Below, one piece after another: positions 30,546 to 40,203 of a stretch of DNA of 64,000 bases. A program made the translations under genes and the position numbers. Below the pieces are notes generated by a model, which saw nothing but the letters and a program-made list of their open reading frames with translations, was not told the DNA's origin and did no database searches. Position 1 is the first letter of the stretch. Every line of letters starts with the position of its first letter. Origin of the DNA: Puerhibacterium puerhi. GTDB taxonomy: Bacteria; Actinomycetota; Actinomycetes; Actinomycetales; Cellulomonadaceae. The stretch is taken from assembly GCF_009846865.1 (NCBI RefSeq), contig NZ_WUWN01000008.1:62001-126000 (forward strand), read 5' to 3'.

Positions 30546-31329
30546 CGACACGCTGGCGCTCCTGGCGCTCGGCGAGGACGTGCTCGACGACGGCGCGCGC
30601 GCCCACCTGGCCGGCTGCCCCACCTGCGCCGCCGCGGCCGCCGACCTCGCCCGCGTGACCGCGCTGGCCCGGTCCGGCCCGGCACCCGACGAGCTCGTCG
30701 CGCCGGACCCGCGGGTCTGGCGCCGGGTCCACGCCGAGCTCGGGCTCGCGGAGGTGCCGGTCGACCTCGCCGGGGCCGGGCCGGACGCCGCGGCCGGAGC
30801 GGCCGGAGCGGCCGGAGCGGCCGGAGCGGCCGGAGCGGCCGGAGCGGCGGGAGCGCCCCCGGCCGACGTCGTGCCGCTCCCCCGGAGCCGTCGGGCCCGC
30901 ACCTGGCTGGGTGCCGCCGCAGCCTGCCTGGCGCTGGTCGCCGGGGTGGCCGGCGGCGTCTGGTGGGAGCGGCGCGAGGCGGAGCCGCCCGAGACCGTCG
31001 TGGCGACCACCGACCTCGAGGCGCTGCCCGGCTGGACCGGTGCCCGCGGCGTGGCGCGGCTCGAGGAGGCCCCCGACGGCCGGCGCCAGGTCGTGGTTAC
31101 GCTCGACGCCCCGGCCCCCGCCGGGACGTTCCGCGAGGTCTGGCTGCTCACCCCCGACGTCAGCGGGCTGGTCAGCCTGGGCGTGCTCGAGGGGTCCGAG
31201 GGCCGGTTCGACGTCCCGGCGGGCCTGAACCTCGCGACGTACCCGGTGGTGGACGTCTCCGAGGAGCCGATGGACGGCAACCCTGCGCACTCGGGCGACT
31301 CGGTGGTGCGCGGCACGCTCGGCGCCTGA
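30532..31329 (+). CDS. Anti-sigma factor, zinc-binding N terminus with RskA-type C-terminal domain
   Basis: 265 residues from GTG. HxxxCxxC zinc anti-sigma motif (His25, Cys29, Cys32), an Ala/Gly repeat at about 85-110, one membrane helix near 125-145 and an extracytoplasmic RskA-like domain ([20 protein letters not shown] ... [22 protein letters not shown]). It should hold the sigma factor encoded just upstream at the membrane and release it when the outer domain is cut. The start lies inside the sigma gene, giving translational coupling. The repeat sits between zinc domain and membrane helix. Confidence 0.88.
   Translation: MHIDDDTLALLALGEDVLDDGARAHLAGCPTCAAAAADLARVTALARSGPAPDELVAPDPRVWRRVHAELGLAEVPVDLAGAGPDAAAGAAGAAGAAGAAGAAGAAGAPPADVVPLPRSRRARTWLGAAAACLALVAGVAGGVWWERREAEPPETVVATTDLEALPGWTGARGVARLEEAPDGRRQVVVTLDAPAPAGTFREVWLLTPDVSGLVSLGVLEGSEGRFDVPAGLNLATYPVVDVSEEPMDGNPAHSGDSVVRGTLGA
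30792..30854. repeat. 9-bp tandem repeat in the anti-sigma gene
   Basis: Six perfect copies of GGCCGGAGC (30792-30845) and one degenerate copy (30846-30854). Each unit is three codons, so expansion or loss changes the Ala/Gly linker length but keeps the frame. Confidence 0.8.
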
Positions 31330-31361
31330 CCCGGGGTCGGGGCCGGCGCCACCGGCCGACG

Positions 31362-31775
31362 TCACGCCTCGCGCAGCGCGCCCCACTCGTCGTCGGTCAG
31401 CAGCCGCGAGCGGATGAGGAACCGCACGCCCTCGGGCGCCTCGACGCTGAACCCGGCCCCGCGGCCGGGCACCACGTCGATGGTCAGGTGGGTGTGCTTC
31501 CAGTACTCGAACTGCGACCGGCTCATCCACACCGGCACGGTGAACGCCCCGCCATCGGCCCCGCCGTCCGCCCCGATCGCCAGGTCGCCCAGGTGCACGT
31601 CGGCGTCCGAGGTCAGGAAGTCGCCCTGCGGGTAGCACATCGGGCTGGAGCCGTCGCAGCAGCCGCCGGACTGGTGGAACATCAGCTCGCCGTGGCGCCG
31701 GCGCAGCCTCGCCAGCAGCGCCGCGGCGTCGTCGGTCACCGCCACCCGCGCCGGCGCCGTCGTCGGTTCGGTCAC
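31362..31775 (-). CDS. DUF779 domain protein linked to aldehyde dehydrogenase
   Basis: 137 residues, start GTG with GGAGGAGGG ahead. DUF779 features: HGELMFHQSGGCCDGSSPMC (about 28-47) with a cysteine cluster, DVHLGDL, and FEYWKHTHLTIDVVPGRGAGFSVE. The family is strongly associated with acetaldehyde-type aldehyde dehydrogenases, as it is here, but its own role is unknown; the conserved Cys and His suggest metal binding. It lies downstream of the dehydrogenase gene in the same direction, separated by 159 bp with a large hairpin and tandem repeats. Confidence 0.9.
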   Translation of the reverse strand: MTEPTTAPARVAVTDDAAALLARLRRRHGELMFHQSGGCCDGSSPMCYPQGDFLTSDADVHLGDLAIGADGGADGGAFTVPVWMSRSQFEYWKHTHLTIDVVPGRGAGFSVEAPEGVRFLIRSRLLTDDEWGALREA

Positions 31776-31797
31776 GATCCCTCCTCCCCACCGGTGC

Positions 31798-31849
31798 GGG
31801 TCCCTGGCGGTCCGAGACAGAGGGTTCTATCTCGGACCGCCAGGGACCC
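31798..31849. repeat. 20-bp-arm inverted repeat between aldehyde dehydrogenase and DUF779 genes
   Basis: Perfect 20-bp arms (31798-31817 and 31830-31849) with a 12-nt loop. The loop-proximal parts read CGAGACAG on the plus strand (31813-31820) and CGAGATAGAA on the minus strand (31834 down to 31825), the word also seen in the aceA-aceB spacer. It may act as attenuator, terminator or operator; there is no U-tract. Confidence 0.75.
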
Positions 31850-31852
31850 GGA

Positions 31853-31922
31853 ACCGGTCTGGTAGCACCGGTCTGGTAGCACCGGTCTGGTAGCACCGGT
31901 CTGGTAGCACCGCTCCGATAGC
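31853..31922. repeat. 14-bp tandem repeat beside the hairpin
   Basis: Four perfect copies of ACCGGTCTGGTAGC (31853-31908) and a fifth degenerate copy (ACCGCTCCGATAGC, 31909-31922). Not coding in any sensible frame and no spacer structure, so not CRISPR. Confidence 0.8.
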
Positions 31923-31934
31923 GGTCAGCGTCCG

Positions 31935-33458
<1,524 letters not shown>

Positions 33459-33577
33459 GCTGCCTGCCTCCTTGCAGTCTGCACTCGGTGTCCGGCCGGC
33501 CGGCGGCGCCCGCTCCCCGCGAGGGGCAGAGCCCTGGGCGCCGTCGCGCCGGTTGCGGTCACCGTACGGAGCGGCAC

Positions 33578-33646
33578 GTTGCAACCCCGTTGCACCCAGG
33601 GGCCTCAGCTGCGCCCAGGGGCCTCAGCTGCACCCAGGGGCTCAGC
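33578..33646. repeat. 19-bp direct repeats and GTTGCAAC palindrome upstream of the aldehyde dehydrogenase gene
   Basis: GTTGCAAC is a perfect palindrome at 33578-33585. Three tandem copies of TGC(A/G)CCCAGGGGCCTCAGC follow (33591-33609, 33610-33628 and a shortened copy 33629-33646), running into the stop codon of the regulator gene. They lie in the region upstream of the dehydrogenase start and could be regulator binding sites. Confidence 0.6.
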
Positions 33647-34946
33647 GCAGCAGGCGGTCGAGCACGTCGAGGTGGGCCCGGGCCCGCAGGGCGAGCGGGC
33701 TGCCGGGCTGCGCGAGGTCGTGCAGCCGGCTCCACGCCGCGTGGTCGTCGGCGCCGTCGTCGGTGGCCACCCACGCCTCCAGCACCTGCTCGTCGTGGGC
33801 GGCGAGGACGGCGGCGCGCAGCTCGGCGGCGAGCTCCGCGCGCAGCCGCTCGACGCCGGGCGCTGCCGACCGCTGCAGCAGCGGGCCGGCGTACGCGGCG
33901 AGCGCGCCGGCGACGTCGCCGACGGCGAGCGCGTCGCGCACGACGTCCGCGTCGGTCCGCGGGACCACGGCCAGCCGGTAGGGCCGCGACTGGGCGAGCA
34001 GCGGCCCGGTGACGCGGCGCAGCCGCGACACCTCGGCGCGCACGCTGACGTCGGTGAGGTCGCCGGGGTGCAGCAGGACGGCGAGCTCGTCGGCGGTGAG
34101 CCCGCGCGGGTGGGCGGCGAGCAGCACGAGGATCTCCGCGTGCCGCAGCGACAGCGGGCGCTCGCCGCCGGGACCGCGCAGCACGGGCCGGGGGCCGAGC
34201 ACCGCCAGCTCGACGCCGGGCCCGCCCACGGCGCGCGGCCCGGCGGGGGTGCGCCGCGCCAGCTCCCGCTCCACGCCGGCCACCGTGGCCCGCACGAGCG
34301 ACAGCACCACCCGGGACCCGGCGGCCCGGCCGCCGGTCACGTCCAGCACGCCGAGCAGCGACCCGTCGCGCAGGTCGCGGATCGGCGCGGCCGCGCAGCT
34401 GAGCCCCTGCACCGCGCGCGAGTAGTGCTCGGCGCCGATCACCCGCACCGGGCGGCGGGTGGCCAGCGCCGTGCCGGGCGCGTTGGTGCCGACCCGCTCC
34501 TCGCGCCACACGGCGCCCTCGACGAACCCGACCCGGTCCACGGCCGCGCGGGTGCGCCCGGCGCCCTCGACCCACATGAGCCGCCCGACGTCGTCGGACA
34601 CGGCCACGACCAGGCCGTCGTCGATCGCCGCCTCCACCAGCATGGAGCGCACCAGCGGCATCGCCGCGGCGAGCGGGTGCGCCGCGCGGTAGGCCTCGAG
34701 GTCGCCGGCGGGCAGGGTGAGCAGCGGGTCGGGGTCGTCGGGGTCGACGCCGGAGACGAGGCTGCGGCGCCAGGAGGCCGCCACCACGGGATCCACGCCC
34801 GCGGCGAGCTCGCCGGTCGCCAGGAACCGCTCGTGGGCGGCGCGCACCCAGCGGGGGTCGCGCTGCACCGCCGGCGCGTCGTCGCGCGGGCCGGGATGCA
34901 CCTCGTCCTGCCCGGGGATGCCGCGGTGCCTGCCCGCGAGCGCCAT
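33642..34946 (-). CDS. GAF-domain transcriptional regulator next to aldehyde dehydrogenase
   Basis: 434 residues. N-terminal HERFLATGELAAGVDPVVAASWRRS (about 35-60) and a GAF domain to about 240 (VGRLMWVEGAGRTRAAVDRVGFVEGAVWREERVGTNAPGTAL region, the AcoR-type sensor motif). It lacks the AAA+ sigma-54 module of true AcoR proteins and instead carries a winged-helix region (LSLRHAEILVLLAAHPRGLTADELAVLL) and a helical C-terminal tail. Regulators of this form are common beside ald-DUF779 in actinobacteria. Start ATG with GGGAGG. Probably activates the dehydrogenase gene in response to an aldehyde or alcohol. Confidence 0.85.
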   Translation of the reverse strand: MALAGRHRGIPGQDEVHPGPRDDAPAVQRDPRWVRAAHERFLATGELAAGVDPVVAASWRRSLVSGVDPDDPDPLLTLPAGDLEAYRAAHPLAAAMPLVRSMLVEAAIDDGLVVAVSDDVGRLMWVEGAGRTRAAVDRVGFVEGAVWREERVGTNAPGTALATRRPVRVIGAEHYSRAVQGLSCAAAPIRDLRDGSLLGVLDVTGGRAAGSRVVLSLVRATVAGVERELARRTPAGPRAVGGPGVELAVLGPRPVLRGPGGERPLSLRHAEILVLLAAHPRGLTADELAVLLHPGDLTDVSVRAEVSRLRRVTGPLLAQSRPYRLAVVPRTDADVVRDALAVGDVAGALAAYAGPLLQRSAAPGVERLRAELAAELRAAVLAAHDEQVLEAWVATDDGADDHAAWSRLHDLAQPGSPLALRARAHLDVLDRLLR

Positions 34947-35146
34947 GCTGCCTCCCGACGTCGTCGTCCGGGGCCGTCGGTCGCCAGTGTATGCGCTCAC
35001 CGGTGACCGGCGTCACACGAGCGCCACGCCCGCACACGGCCGCACCCGGCACGCGCCGCGCGGCGCGCCGGGTGGACGGCCGCGCAGGGACGCGCAGCAT
35101 CCTCCCTGACGATCACGCCGGTCCTGCATGCTGAGATGTCCTCGCA

Positions 35147-35191
35147 GGCGGGAAGCCCGCCGCCCTCGGTGTGGTTCGGTGAGAGGGAACC
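35147..35191 (+). promoter_or_regulatory. Two hairpins in the leader of the sulfurtransferase gene
   Basis: GGCGGG-aag-CCCGCC (35147-35161) and GGTTC-ggtgagagg-GAACC (35173-35191) sit in tandem before the ribosome site (AAGGAGG near 35222). A structured 5' leader is plausible, but no known riboswitch consensus was recognised. The rest of the 34947-35232 gap holds no gene. Confidence 0.35.
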
Positions 35192-35232
35192 GGACAGACG
35201 CCGGAGACGTGAAGGACCACCAAGGAGGACAC

Positions 35233-36150
35233 ATGCCCGCACCGCTCGACCCGTCGCCGCGGCTCGCCGAGTACGCCCACCCGGAGCGCCTGGTGACCAC
35301 GGCGTGGCTCGCCGAGCACCTCGACGACCCGGGCCTGGTGGTCGTCGAGTCGGACGAGGACGTGCTGCTGTACGAGACGGGCCACATCCCCGGCGCGGTC
35401 AAGGTGGACTGGCACACCGAGCTGCAGCACCCGGTCGAGCGCGACTACCTCGACGGCGCGGGCTTCGCCGCCCTCATGAGCGCCAAGGGCATCGGCCGGG
35501 ACACCACCGTGGTGCTCTACGGCGACAAGAACAACTGGTGGGCCGCGTACACCGCATGGGTGTTCACGCTGTTCGGCCACGAGGACGTGCGGCTGCTCGA
35601 CGGCGGCCGCAACCTGTGGGCCGCCGAGGGCCGCCCGCTCGTGACGACCCCCACGACGCGCGAGGTCGCCGAGTACCCGGTCGTCGAGCGCGACGACCGC
35701 ACGTACCGGGCCTTCAAGGAGGACGTGCTCGCGCACCTCGGCCGCGGTCCGCTCGTGGACATCCGCTCGAACCCGGAGTACACCGGGGAGCGCATCGCCA
35801 TCCCGGACTACCCCGAGGAGGGCGTGCTGCGCGGCGGGCACATCCCCACCGCGCGCCACGTCCCGTGGGCGACGGCGGTCGCCGAGGACGGCACGTACAA
35901 GCCGCGGGCGGAGCTGGAGGCGATCTACCAGGGCTCGCCGGCCGACGGCGGCCTGGGCATCACTGCCGACGACGCCGTCGTCACCTACTGCCGCATCGGC
36001 GAGCGCTCGAGCCACACCTGGTTCGCGCTGCACTTCCTGCTGGGCCTGGAGAACGTGCGCAACTACGACGGGTCGTGGACCGAGTGGGGCAACGCGGTGC
36101 GCGTGCCGATCGCCACGGGCACCCAGCCGGGCGAGGCGCCGGCCGCCTGA
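35233..36150 (+). CDS. Sulfurtransferase (thiosulfate / 3-mercaptopyruvate type), two rhodanese domains
   Basis: 305 residues: an inactive N-terminal rhodanese domain (about 15-135) and a catalytic C-terminal one. Active-site Cys253 is in [11 protein letters not shown], the CRxGERS loop of actinobacterial CysA/SseA sulfurtransferases. [18 protein letters not shown] and [13 protein letters not shown] are the paired rhodanese motifs. It forms a cysteine persulfide and passes sulfur on. Chosen ATG follows AAGGAGG. The sufE gene starts 41 bases after its stop, which suggests that sulfur is handed to SufE-dependent cluster assembly. Confidence 0.92.
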   Translation: MPAPLDPSPRLAEYAHPERLVTTAWLAEHLDDPGLVVVESDEDVLLYETGHIPGAVKVDWHTELQHPVERDYLDGAGFAALMSAKGIGRDTTVVLYGDKNNWWAAYTAWVFTLFGHEDVRLLDGGRNLWAAEGRPLVTTPTTREVAEYPVVERDDRTYRAFKEDVLAHLGRGPLVDIRSNPEYTGERIAIPDYPEEGVLRGGHIPTARHVPWATAVAEDGTYKPRAELEAIYQGSPADGGLGITADDAVVTYCRIGERSSHTWFALHFLLGLENVRNYDGSWTEWGNAVRVPIATGTQPGEAPAA

Positions 36151-36191
36151 GCCGGCGCCCGCCTCGGCCACACCGCGAGAGACTGGAGACC

Positions 36192-36656
36192 ATGAGCACC
36201 ACCGAGACCACCACCGCGGCCGCCCGGCTGCCCGAGCAGCTCGCGGAGATCCGCGAGGACTTCCTCGCCCTCGGCGAGCGCGACCGGCTGCAGCTGCTGC
36301 TGGAGTTCGCCGGCGAGCTGCCCGCCCTGCCGGCGCGATACGCCGACGCGCCGGAGAAGCTCGAGCGGGTGCACGAGTGCCAGTCCCCCGTGTTCGCCTT
36401 CGCGGAGGTCGACGGCGACGGCGTGGTGCACTTCCACGCCACCGCCCCGGCCGAGGCGCCGACGACGCGCGGCTTCGCCTCGATCCTCGCCCAGGGCCTG
36501 ACGGGTCTGACGGCGCAGCAGGTGCTCGACGTCCCGGAGGACTTCCCGCTCATGCTGGGCCTGACCAACGCGGTGAGCCTGCTGCGCCTCAACGGCATGG
36601 CGGGCATGCTCACGCGCGCCAAGCGGCAGGTGCGCGAGCAGCTCGCCGCGGCCTGA
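36192..36656 (+). CDS. SufE family Fe-S cluster sulfur-acceptor protein
   Basis: 154 residues. Persulfide-accepting Cys63 in the motif VHECQSPVF, followed by ATAPAEAPTTRGFASIL and the C-terminal GMLTRAKRQ helix, all SufE features. SufE takes sulfur from a cysteine desulfurase or sulfurtransferase and passes it on for cluster assembly. Here it sits in an operon with the sulfurtransferase rather than with sufS. A strong hairpin follows. Confidence 0.92.
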   Translation: MSTTETTTAAARLPEQLAEIREDFLALGERDRLQLLLEFAGELPALPARYADAPEKLERVHECQSPVFAFAEVDGDGVVHFHATAPAEAPTTRGFASILAQGLTGLTAQQVLDVPEDFPLMLGLTNAVSLLRLNGMAGMLTRAKRQVREQLAAA

Positions 36657-36665
36657 GCCACGCGC

Positions 36666-36703
36666 GACGAGGGGGCGCGCCCGTGCGGGCGCGCCCCGTC
36701 GTC
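36666..36703. terminator. Bidirectional hairpin between sufE and zinc-ribbon gene
   Basis: Core arms GGGGCGCGCCC (36672-36682) and complement (36687-36697) with a 4-nt loop, extended by ACGA/TCGT outside a mismatch. It lies between convergent genes. Confidence 0.65.
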
Positions 36704-36740
36704 GTGCGTGGCCGGGACCCGGCCCGGACGACCCCGCGGC

Positions 36741-37166
36741 TCAGAAGTCGAACAGGTCCCCGAGCCAGGACTCCTTCTTCTTGCGCCGGCGGTACTCGTC
36801 GTCGTGCCGGTAGCGGTCGTCGTACCGCTTCTCATAGCGCTTGTCGTACCCGCGCTCGTCGTAGCGGCGCTCGTCGTAGCGGCGCTCGTCGTAGCGGCGG
36901 TCGTCGCCCCGGTAGCCGCGGTAGTCGTCGCGGTCGGCGTACGACGGCGGGGGCAGCGGCGCGCCGGTGACGACGGGCGGCTCGGCGGCCGCGCCGGCGC
37001 CGGGGCCGCGCACCTCGGCGGCGATCTCGGCGTCCAGGGCGCGGTCGATGATCTTGTCCAGCTCGCCGCGGTCGAGCCAGACCCCGCGGCACTGCGGGCA
37101 GTAGTCGATCTCCACGCCCTTGCGCTCGGACATCACCAGCACGGACTGGCAGCTGGGGCACTGCAT
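36741..37166 (-). CDS. Zinc-ribbon (TFIIB-type) protein with charged repeats
   Basis: 141 residues. N-terminal zinc ribbon: CPSC at 3-6 and CPQC near 23-26 (CxxC-x16-CxxC), then the zf-TFIIB hallmark RGVWLDRGELDKIIDRA. The second half is low complexity: three near-identical YDERR units and many Tyr/Asp/Arg, ending with a conserved ESWLGDLFDF tail. Start ATG with GGGAG; a longer frame exists but would add an Arg/Pro-rich leader without a ribosome site. Family function is unknown; nucleic acid or protein contact is likely. Confidence 0.85.
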   Translation of the reverse strand: MQCPSCQSVLVMSERKGVEIDYCPQCRGVWLDRGELDKIIDRALDAEIAAEVRGPGAGAAAEPPVVTGAPLPPPSYADRDDYRGYRGDDRRYDERRYDERRYDERGYDKRYEKRYDDRYRHDDEYRRRKKKESWLGDLFDF

Positions 37167-37239
37167 GAGGGGGCTCCCGGGGTCTCGGCACGCACCTGAC
37201 GCCCGTCCAACGAGCGGCGCGCGCACCGGGTTCCGCGGC

Positions 37240-38226
37240 TCACCGCCGCAGCGCGAGCTGCCGGGCGATCACCGAGCACACCACGAGCTGCAGCTGGTGG
37301 AAGACGATCACCGGCACCGCGATGGTGCCCACCGCGGCGGCCGGGAACAACGCGATCGCCATCGGCAGGCCGGTGGCGAGCGACTTCTTCGACCCGCACA
37401 TGAGCAGCGCGACGCGGCGCTCGTCGTCCAGCCCCAGCCCGCGCCCGCCCCACCAGGTGGCCGCGAGCATCACGGCGAGCAGCACGGCGGACACCCCGAG
37501 CAGTGCCACGACCACCCAGGGCGACATGCCGTCCCAGACGCCCTCGGCCGAGGCGTCGGCCACGGCCGAGAACACGATGAGCAGGATCGTGCCGCGGTCC
37601 ACCGCCAGCGTCAGCGGCCGGTGCGCGCGCACCCAGTCCCCCACCCAGCGCTGCAGCACCTGGCCGACCGCGAACGGCAGCAGCAGCTGCAGCAGCACGC
37701 CGCCGATGCCGCCGAGCCCCACGGAGGCGAGGTCGCCCGCGTCACCCGAGGCGCCCCCGCCGGTCATGAGCCACAGCGCGAGCAGCGGGGTCAGCACCAT
37801 GCCGAGCGTGTTGGACACCGTGGCGCCGCAGATGGCGCCGGCCACGTCGCCGCGCGCCACGGAGGTGAACGCGACCGACGACTGCACCGTCGAGGGCAGC
37901 AGCCCCAGGTACAGCACGCCGGCGGCCAGGCCGGCGCCGAGGAACGGCTCGCTCAGCAGGGCCGCGACCCAGGCGAGGACCGGGAAGAGCACGAACGTGG
38001 CGGCGAGGATCCCGCCCTGCAGCCGCCAGTCGCGCAGGCCGCGCAGCACGTCGCGGGTGGACAGCCGGGCGCCGTAGAGCAGGAACAGCAGCACGACGGC
38101 GACGTCCCCCGCCGCCCCGGTGACGTCCCGGACGCCGTCGGGCACCGGGACCAGCAGGCCGCCGAGCAGCACCACCACGATGGCGGCGATGAACGGATCG
38201 ACCCACTGGCTCACGACACGACGCAC
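37240..38226 (-). CDS. SBF-like (bile acid:Na+ symporter) family transporter
   Basis: 328 residues and ten membrane segments. Family signatures: FLLYGARLSTRDVLRGLRDWRLQGG, LPSTVQSSVAFTSVARGD (about 115-132) and CGSKKSLATGLPMA near the C terminus, typical of the YfeH/SBF-like branch (PF13593). Substrate unknown. Start: GTG 38226, eight bases after TAGACT, probably leaderless; the GTG at 38214 is an alternative. A hairpin separates it from the KDG kinase gene, so it is likely its own unit. Confidence 0.87.
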   Translation of the reverse strand: MRRVVSQWVDPFIAAIVVVLLGGLLVPVPDGVRDVTGAAGDVAVVLLFLLYGARLSTRDVLRGLRDWRLQGGILAATFVLFPVLAWVAALLSEPFLGAGLAAGVLYLGLLPSTVQSSVAFTSVARGDVAGAICGATVSNTLGMVLTPLLALWLMTGGGASGDAGDLASVGLGGIGGVLLQLLLPFAVGQVLQRWVGDWVRAHRPLTLAVDRGTILLIVFSAVADASAEGVWDGMSPWVVVALLGVSAVLLAVMLAATWWGGRGLGLDDERRVALLMCGSKKSLATGLPMAIALFPAAAVGTIAVPVIVFHQLQLVVCSVIARQLALRR

Positions 38227-38234
38227 GACCTGCG

Positions 38235-38240
38235 AGTCTA
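38235..38240 (-). promoter_or_regulatory. Leaderless-type -10 box of the SBF-like gene
   Basis: TAGACT (minus strand), eight bases before the GTG start. Confidence 0.4.
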
Positions 38241-38257
38241 GGCCGCCCCGGGCGCGC

Positions 38258-38292
38258 GACGACGCCGGTGCCCGCGAGGCACCGGCGTCGTC
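38258..38292 (-). terminator. Terminator hairpin after the kdgK gene
   Basis: Arms GACGACGCCGGTGC (38258-38271) and complement (38279-38292), 7-nt loop, just past the kdgK stop on the minus strand and before the promoter of the SBF-like gene. Confidence 0.65.
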
Positions 38293-38312
38293 CGGTCGGT
38301 GGGGCGACGGCG

Positions 38313-39419
38313 TCAGCGCTGGACGCGCGCCGACCCGCCGCGGGCGAGCTTGGAGACCTCGGCCAGCGTCGCCGTCGTCGTGTCGCCCGGCGTGGTCATC
38401 GCCAGCGCGCCGTGCGCGGCGCCGAACTCCACGGCCTCCTGGAGGCTGTCGAGCTCCATGAGGCCGTACGCGAGCCCGGAGGCGAACGAGTCGCCGCCGC
38501 CCACGCGGTCGTAGATCTCCAGCGCGGGCCGGTGCGTCGCCTCGACGAAGCCCTCGGCGCGCGACCACGCGATCGCGCCCCAGTCGTTGACGGTGGCGGT
38601 CCTGACGCCGCGCAGCGTCGTGGCGATGACCTGGAAGTTCGGGTAGGCGGCCGAGGCCTTCTCGATCATCGCGCGGAAGGCCGCGGTGTCCAGGTCGGTG
38701 AGGTTCTCGTCCACGCCCTCGACCTCGAAGCCGAGCGAGGCGGTGAAGTCCTCCTCGTTGCCGATCATGACGTCGACCAGCGACGCCAGGCGCTGGTTGA
38801 CCTCCTGCGCCCGGGCCGGGCCGCCGATGCCCTTCCACAGCGACGGGCGGTAGTTGAGGTCGTAGGACACGACCGTGCCGTGCTTGCGCGCCGCGGTCAT
38901 GGCGGCCTCGGCCACCGCCGCGGACGACTCCGACAGGGCGGCGAAGATGCCACCGGTGTGGAACCAGCGCACGCCCTGGGAGAACAGCGCGTCCCAGTCG
39001 ACGTCCTGCGGCTGCATCTGCGCGATCGCGGTGTTGCCGCGGTCGGAGACGCCGACGGCGCCGCGCACGCCGAAGCCGCGCTCGGTGAAGTTCAGGCCGT
39101 TGCGCACGGTGCGCCCGATGCCGTCGTACTCGCGCCACCGGATCCACGAGGTGTCGAGCCCGCCGGTGAGGACGAAGTCCTCCACCAGGCGGCCGACCTC
39201 GTTGTCGGCGAGCGCCGTGACGACGGCGCCGCGCATCCCGAAGGCCCGGCGCAGGCCGCGCGCGACGTTGTACTCGCCGCCGCCCTCCCACACGTCGAAG
39301 GTGCGCGTGGTGCGGATGCGCCGGTCGCCGGGGTCGAGGCGGAGCATGACCTCGCCGAGGGCGACGACGTCGTAGCGGCACTCCGCGGCGGGGCGGGTGG
39401 TGATGGACGGGTTGGTCAC
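38313..39419 (-). CDS. 2-keto-3-deoxygluconate kinase (PfkB family)
   Basis: 368 residues from GTG. PfkB fold: GEVMLRLDPGDRRIRTTRTFDVWEGGGEYNVA opening, VVSYDLNYRPSLW (KDG-kinase segment) and the anion-hole/catalytic motif GGGDSFASGLAYG near 315-330. The DLNYRP and the E-GGGEYNVARGL motif are those of 2-keto-3-deoxygluconate kinases. It makes KDPG from KDG, the substrate of the aldolase encoded three bases upstream. Together they complete the catabolism of uronates or gluconate-type sugars. A kdgK name would be fitting; the substrate is inferred from the pair. Confidence 0.88.
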   Translation of the reverse strand: MTNPSITTRPAAECRYDVVALGEVMLRLDPGDRRIRTTRTFDVWEGGGEYNVARGLRRAFGMRGAVVTALADNEVGRLVEDFVLTGGLDTSWIRWREYDGIGRTVRNGLNFTERGFGVRGAVGVSDRGNTAIAQMQPQDVDWDALFSQGVRWFHTGGIFAALSESSAAVAEAAMTAARKHGTVVSYDLNYRPSLWKGIGGPARAQEVNQRLASLVDVMIGNEEDFTASLGFEVEGVDENLTDLDTAAFRAMIEKASAAYPNFQVIATTLRGVRTATVNDWGAIAWSRAEGFVEATHRPALEIYDRVGGGDSFASGLAYGLMELDSLQEAVEFGAAHGALAMTTPGDTTTATLAEVSKLARGGSARVQR

Positions 39420-39422
39420 GGC

Positions 39423-40142
39423 TCAGGCCTCCTTGCCGGCGGTGGCGGTGATGGTGGACGTGCTGACGGGGGTGCCGGCGGACGTGCTGGCGGGGGTGGT
39501 GACGGGCGCCTCGGGCGCGGCGAGGGCCACGGCCTCGCGGGTGCGGCGGGCGACCTCGTCCCAGTCGCCGGCGGTGACGAGCGAGCGCTCCACCATCCAG
39601 GAGCCGCCCGCGGCGAGCACGGCCGGCAGGGCGAGGTAGTCGCCGAGGTTGGCCGCGCTGACGCCGCCGGTGGGCATGAACCGCATCCGCGGGAACGGCG
39701 CGCCCAGCGCCTTGATGGCGGCCGGGCCGCCGACGACGCCGGCCGGGAACAGCTTGACGACGTCGAGGCCGAGCGCGACGGCCCGCATCAGGTCGGACGC
39801 CGTGGCCACGCCGGGCAGGATCGGCACGCCGCGCTCCTGCGCGCGCCGGACGACCGGCTCGTGCAGGCCGGGCGAGACGAGGAACGCGGCACCGGCGTCG
39901 ACGGCCTCGTCGACCTGCCGCTCGGTGACGACGGTGCCGGCGCCGACGAGCACGTCGGGCCGCTCGGCGGCGACGGCCGCGAGCGCGTCGAGCGCGCCGG
40001 GCAGGCGCAGGGTGATCTCGGCGACGGGGAGGCCGCCGGCCAGCAGGGCGTCGGCGAGGCGCAGCCCCTCCTCGGCGCCGTCGACGACGACGACGGGGAC
40101 GATGCGCAGCGCGCCGATGCGCTCCAGGACGGGGGTGTCCAT
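39423..40142 (-). CDS. eda: KDPG / 2-keto-4-hydroxyglutarate aldolase
   Basis: 239 residues. Class I aldolase signature: Glu42 in AEITLR, VGAGTV (67-72), and Schiff-base Lys130 in DVVKLFPAG. It splits 2-keto-3-deoxy-6-phosphogluconate into pyruvate and glyceraldehyde 3-phosphate. The last ~35 residues are a Thr/Ser/Val-rich low-complexity tail (TTPASTSAGTPVSTSTITA), unusual for the family and probably disordered. First gene of the operon, divergent from the IclR gene. Confidence 0.92.
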   Translation of the reverse strand: MDTPVLERIGALRIVPVVVVDGAEEGLRLADALLAGGLPVAEITLRLPGALDALAAVAAERPDVLVGAGTVVTERQVDEAVDAGAAFLVSPGLHEPVVRRAQERGVPILPGVATASDLMRAVALGLDVVKLFPAGVVGGPAAIKALGAPFPRMRFMPTGGVSAANLGDYLALPAVLAAGGSWMVERSLVTAGDWDEVARRTREAVALAAPEAPVTTPASTSAGTPVSTSTITATAGKEA

Positions 40143-40203
40143 CGTGGCTCCTTCTCCGGGCCGCGCCCGACGGTGCCGGCCGCGCCCTCGCGGGTGTCAC
40201 TCC

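Noticed and set aside
31853-31922. CRISPR-like direct repeats
   Set aside because: Units are 14 bp and contiguous without spacers; no cas gene is in the window.
35101-35232. Known riboswitch (SAM, cobalamin)
   Set aside because: Hairpins are present, but the conserved core sequences of these classes are not.
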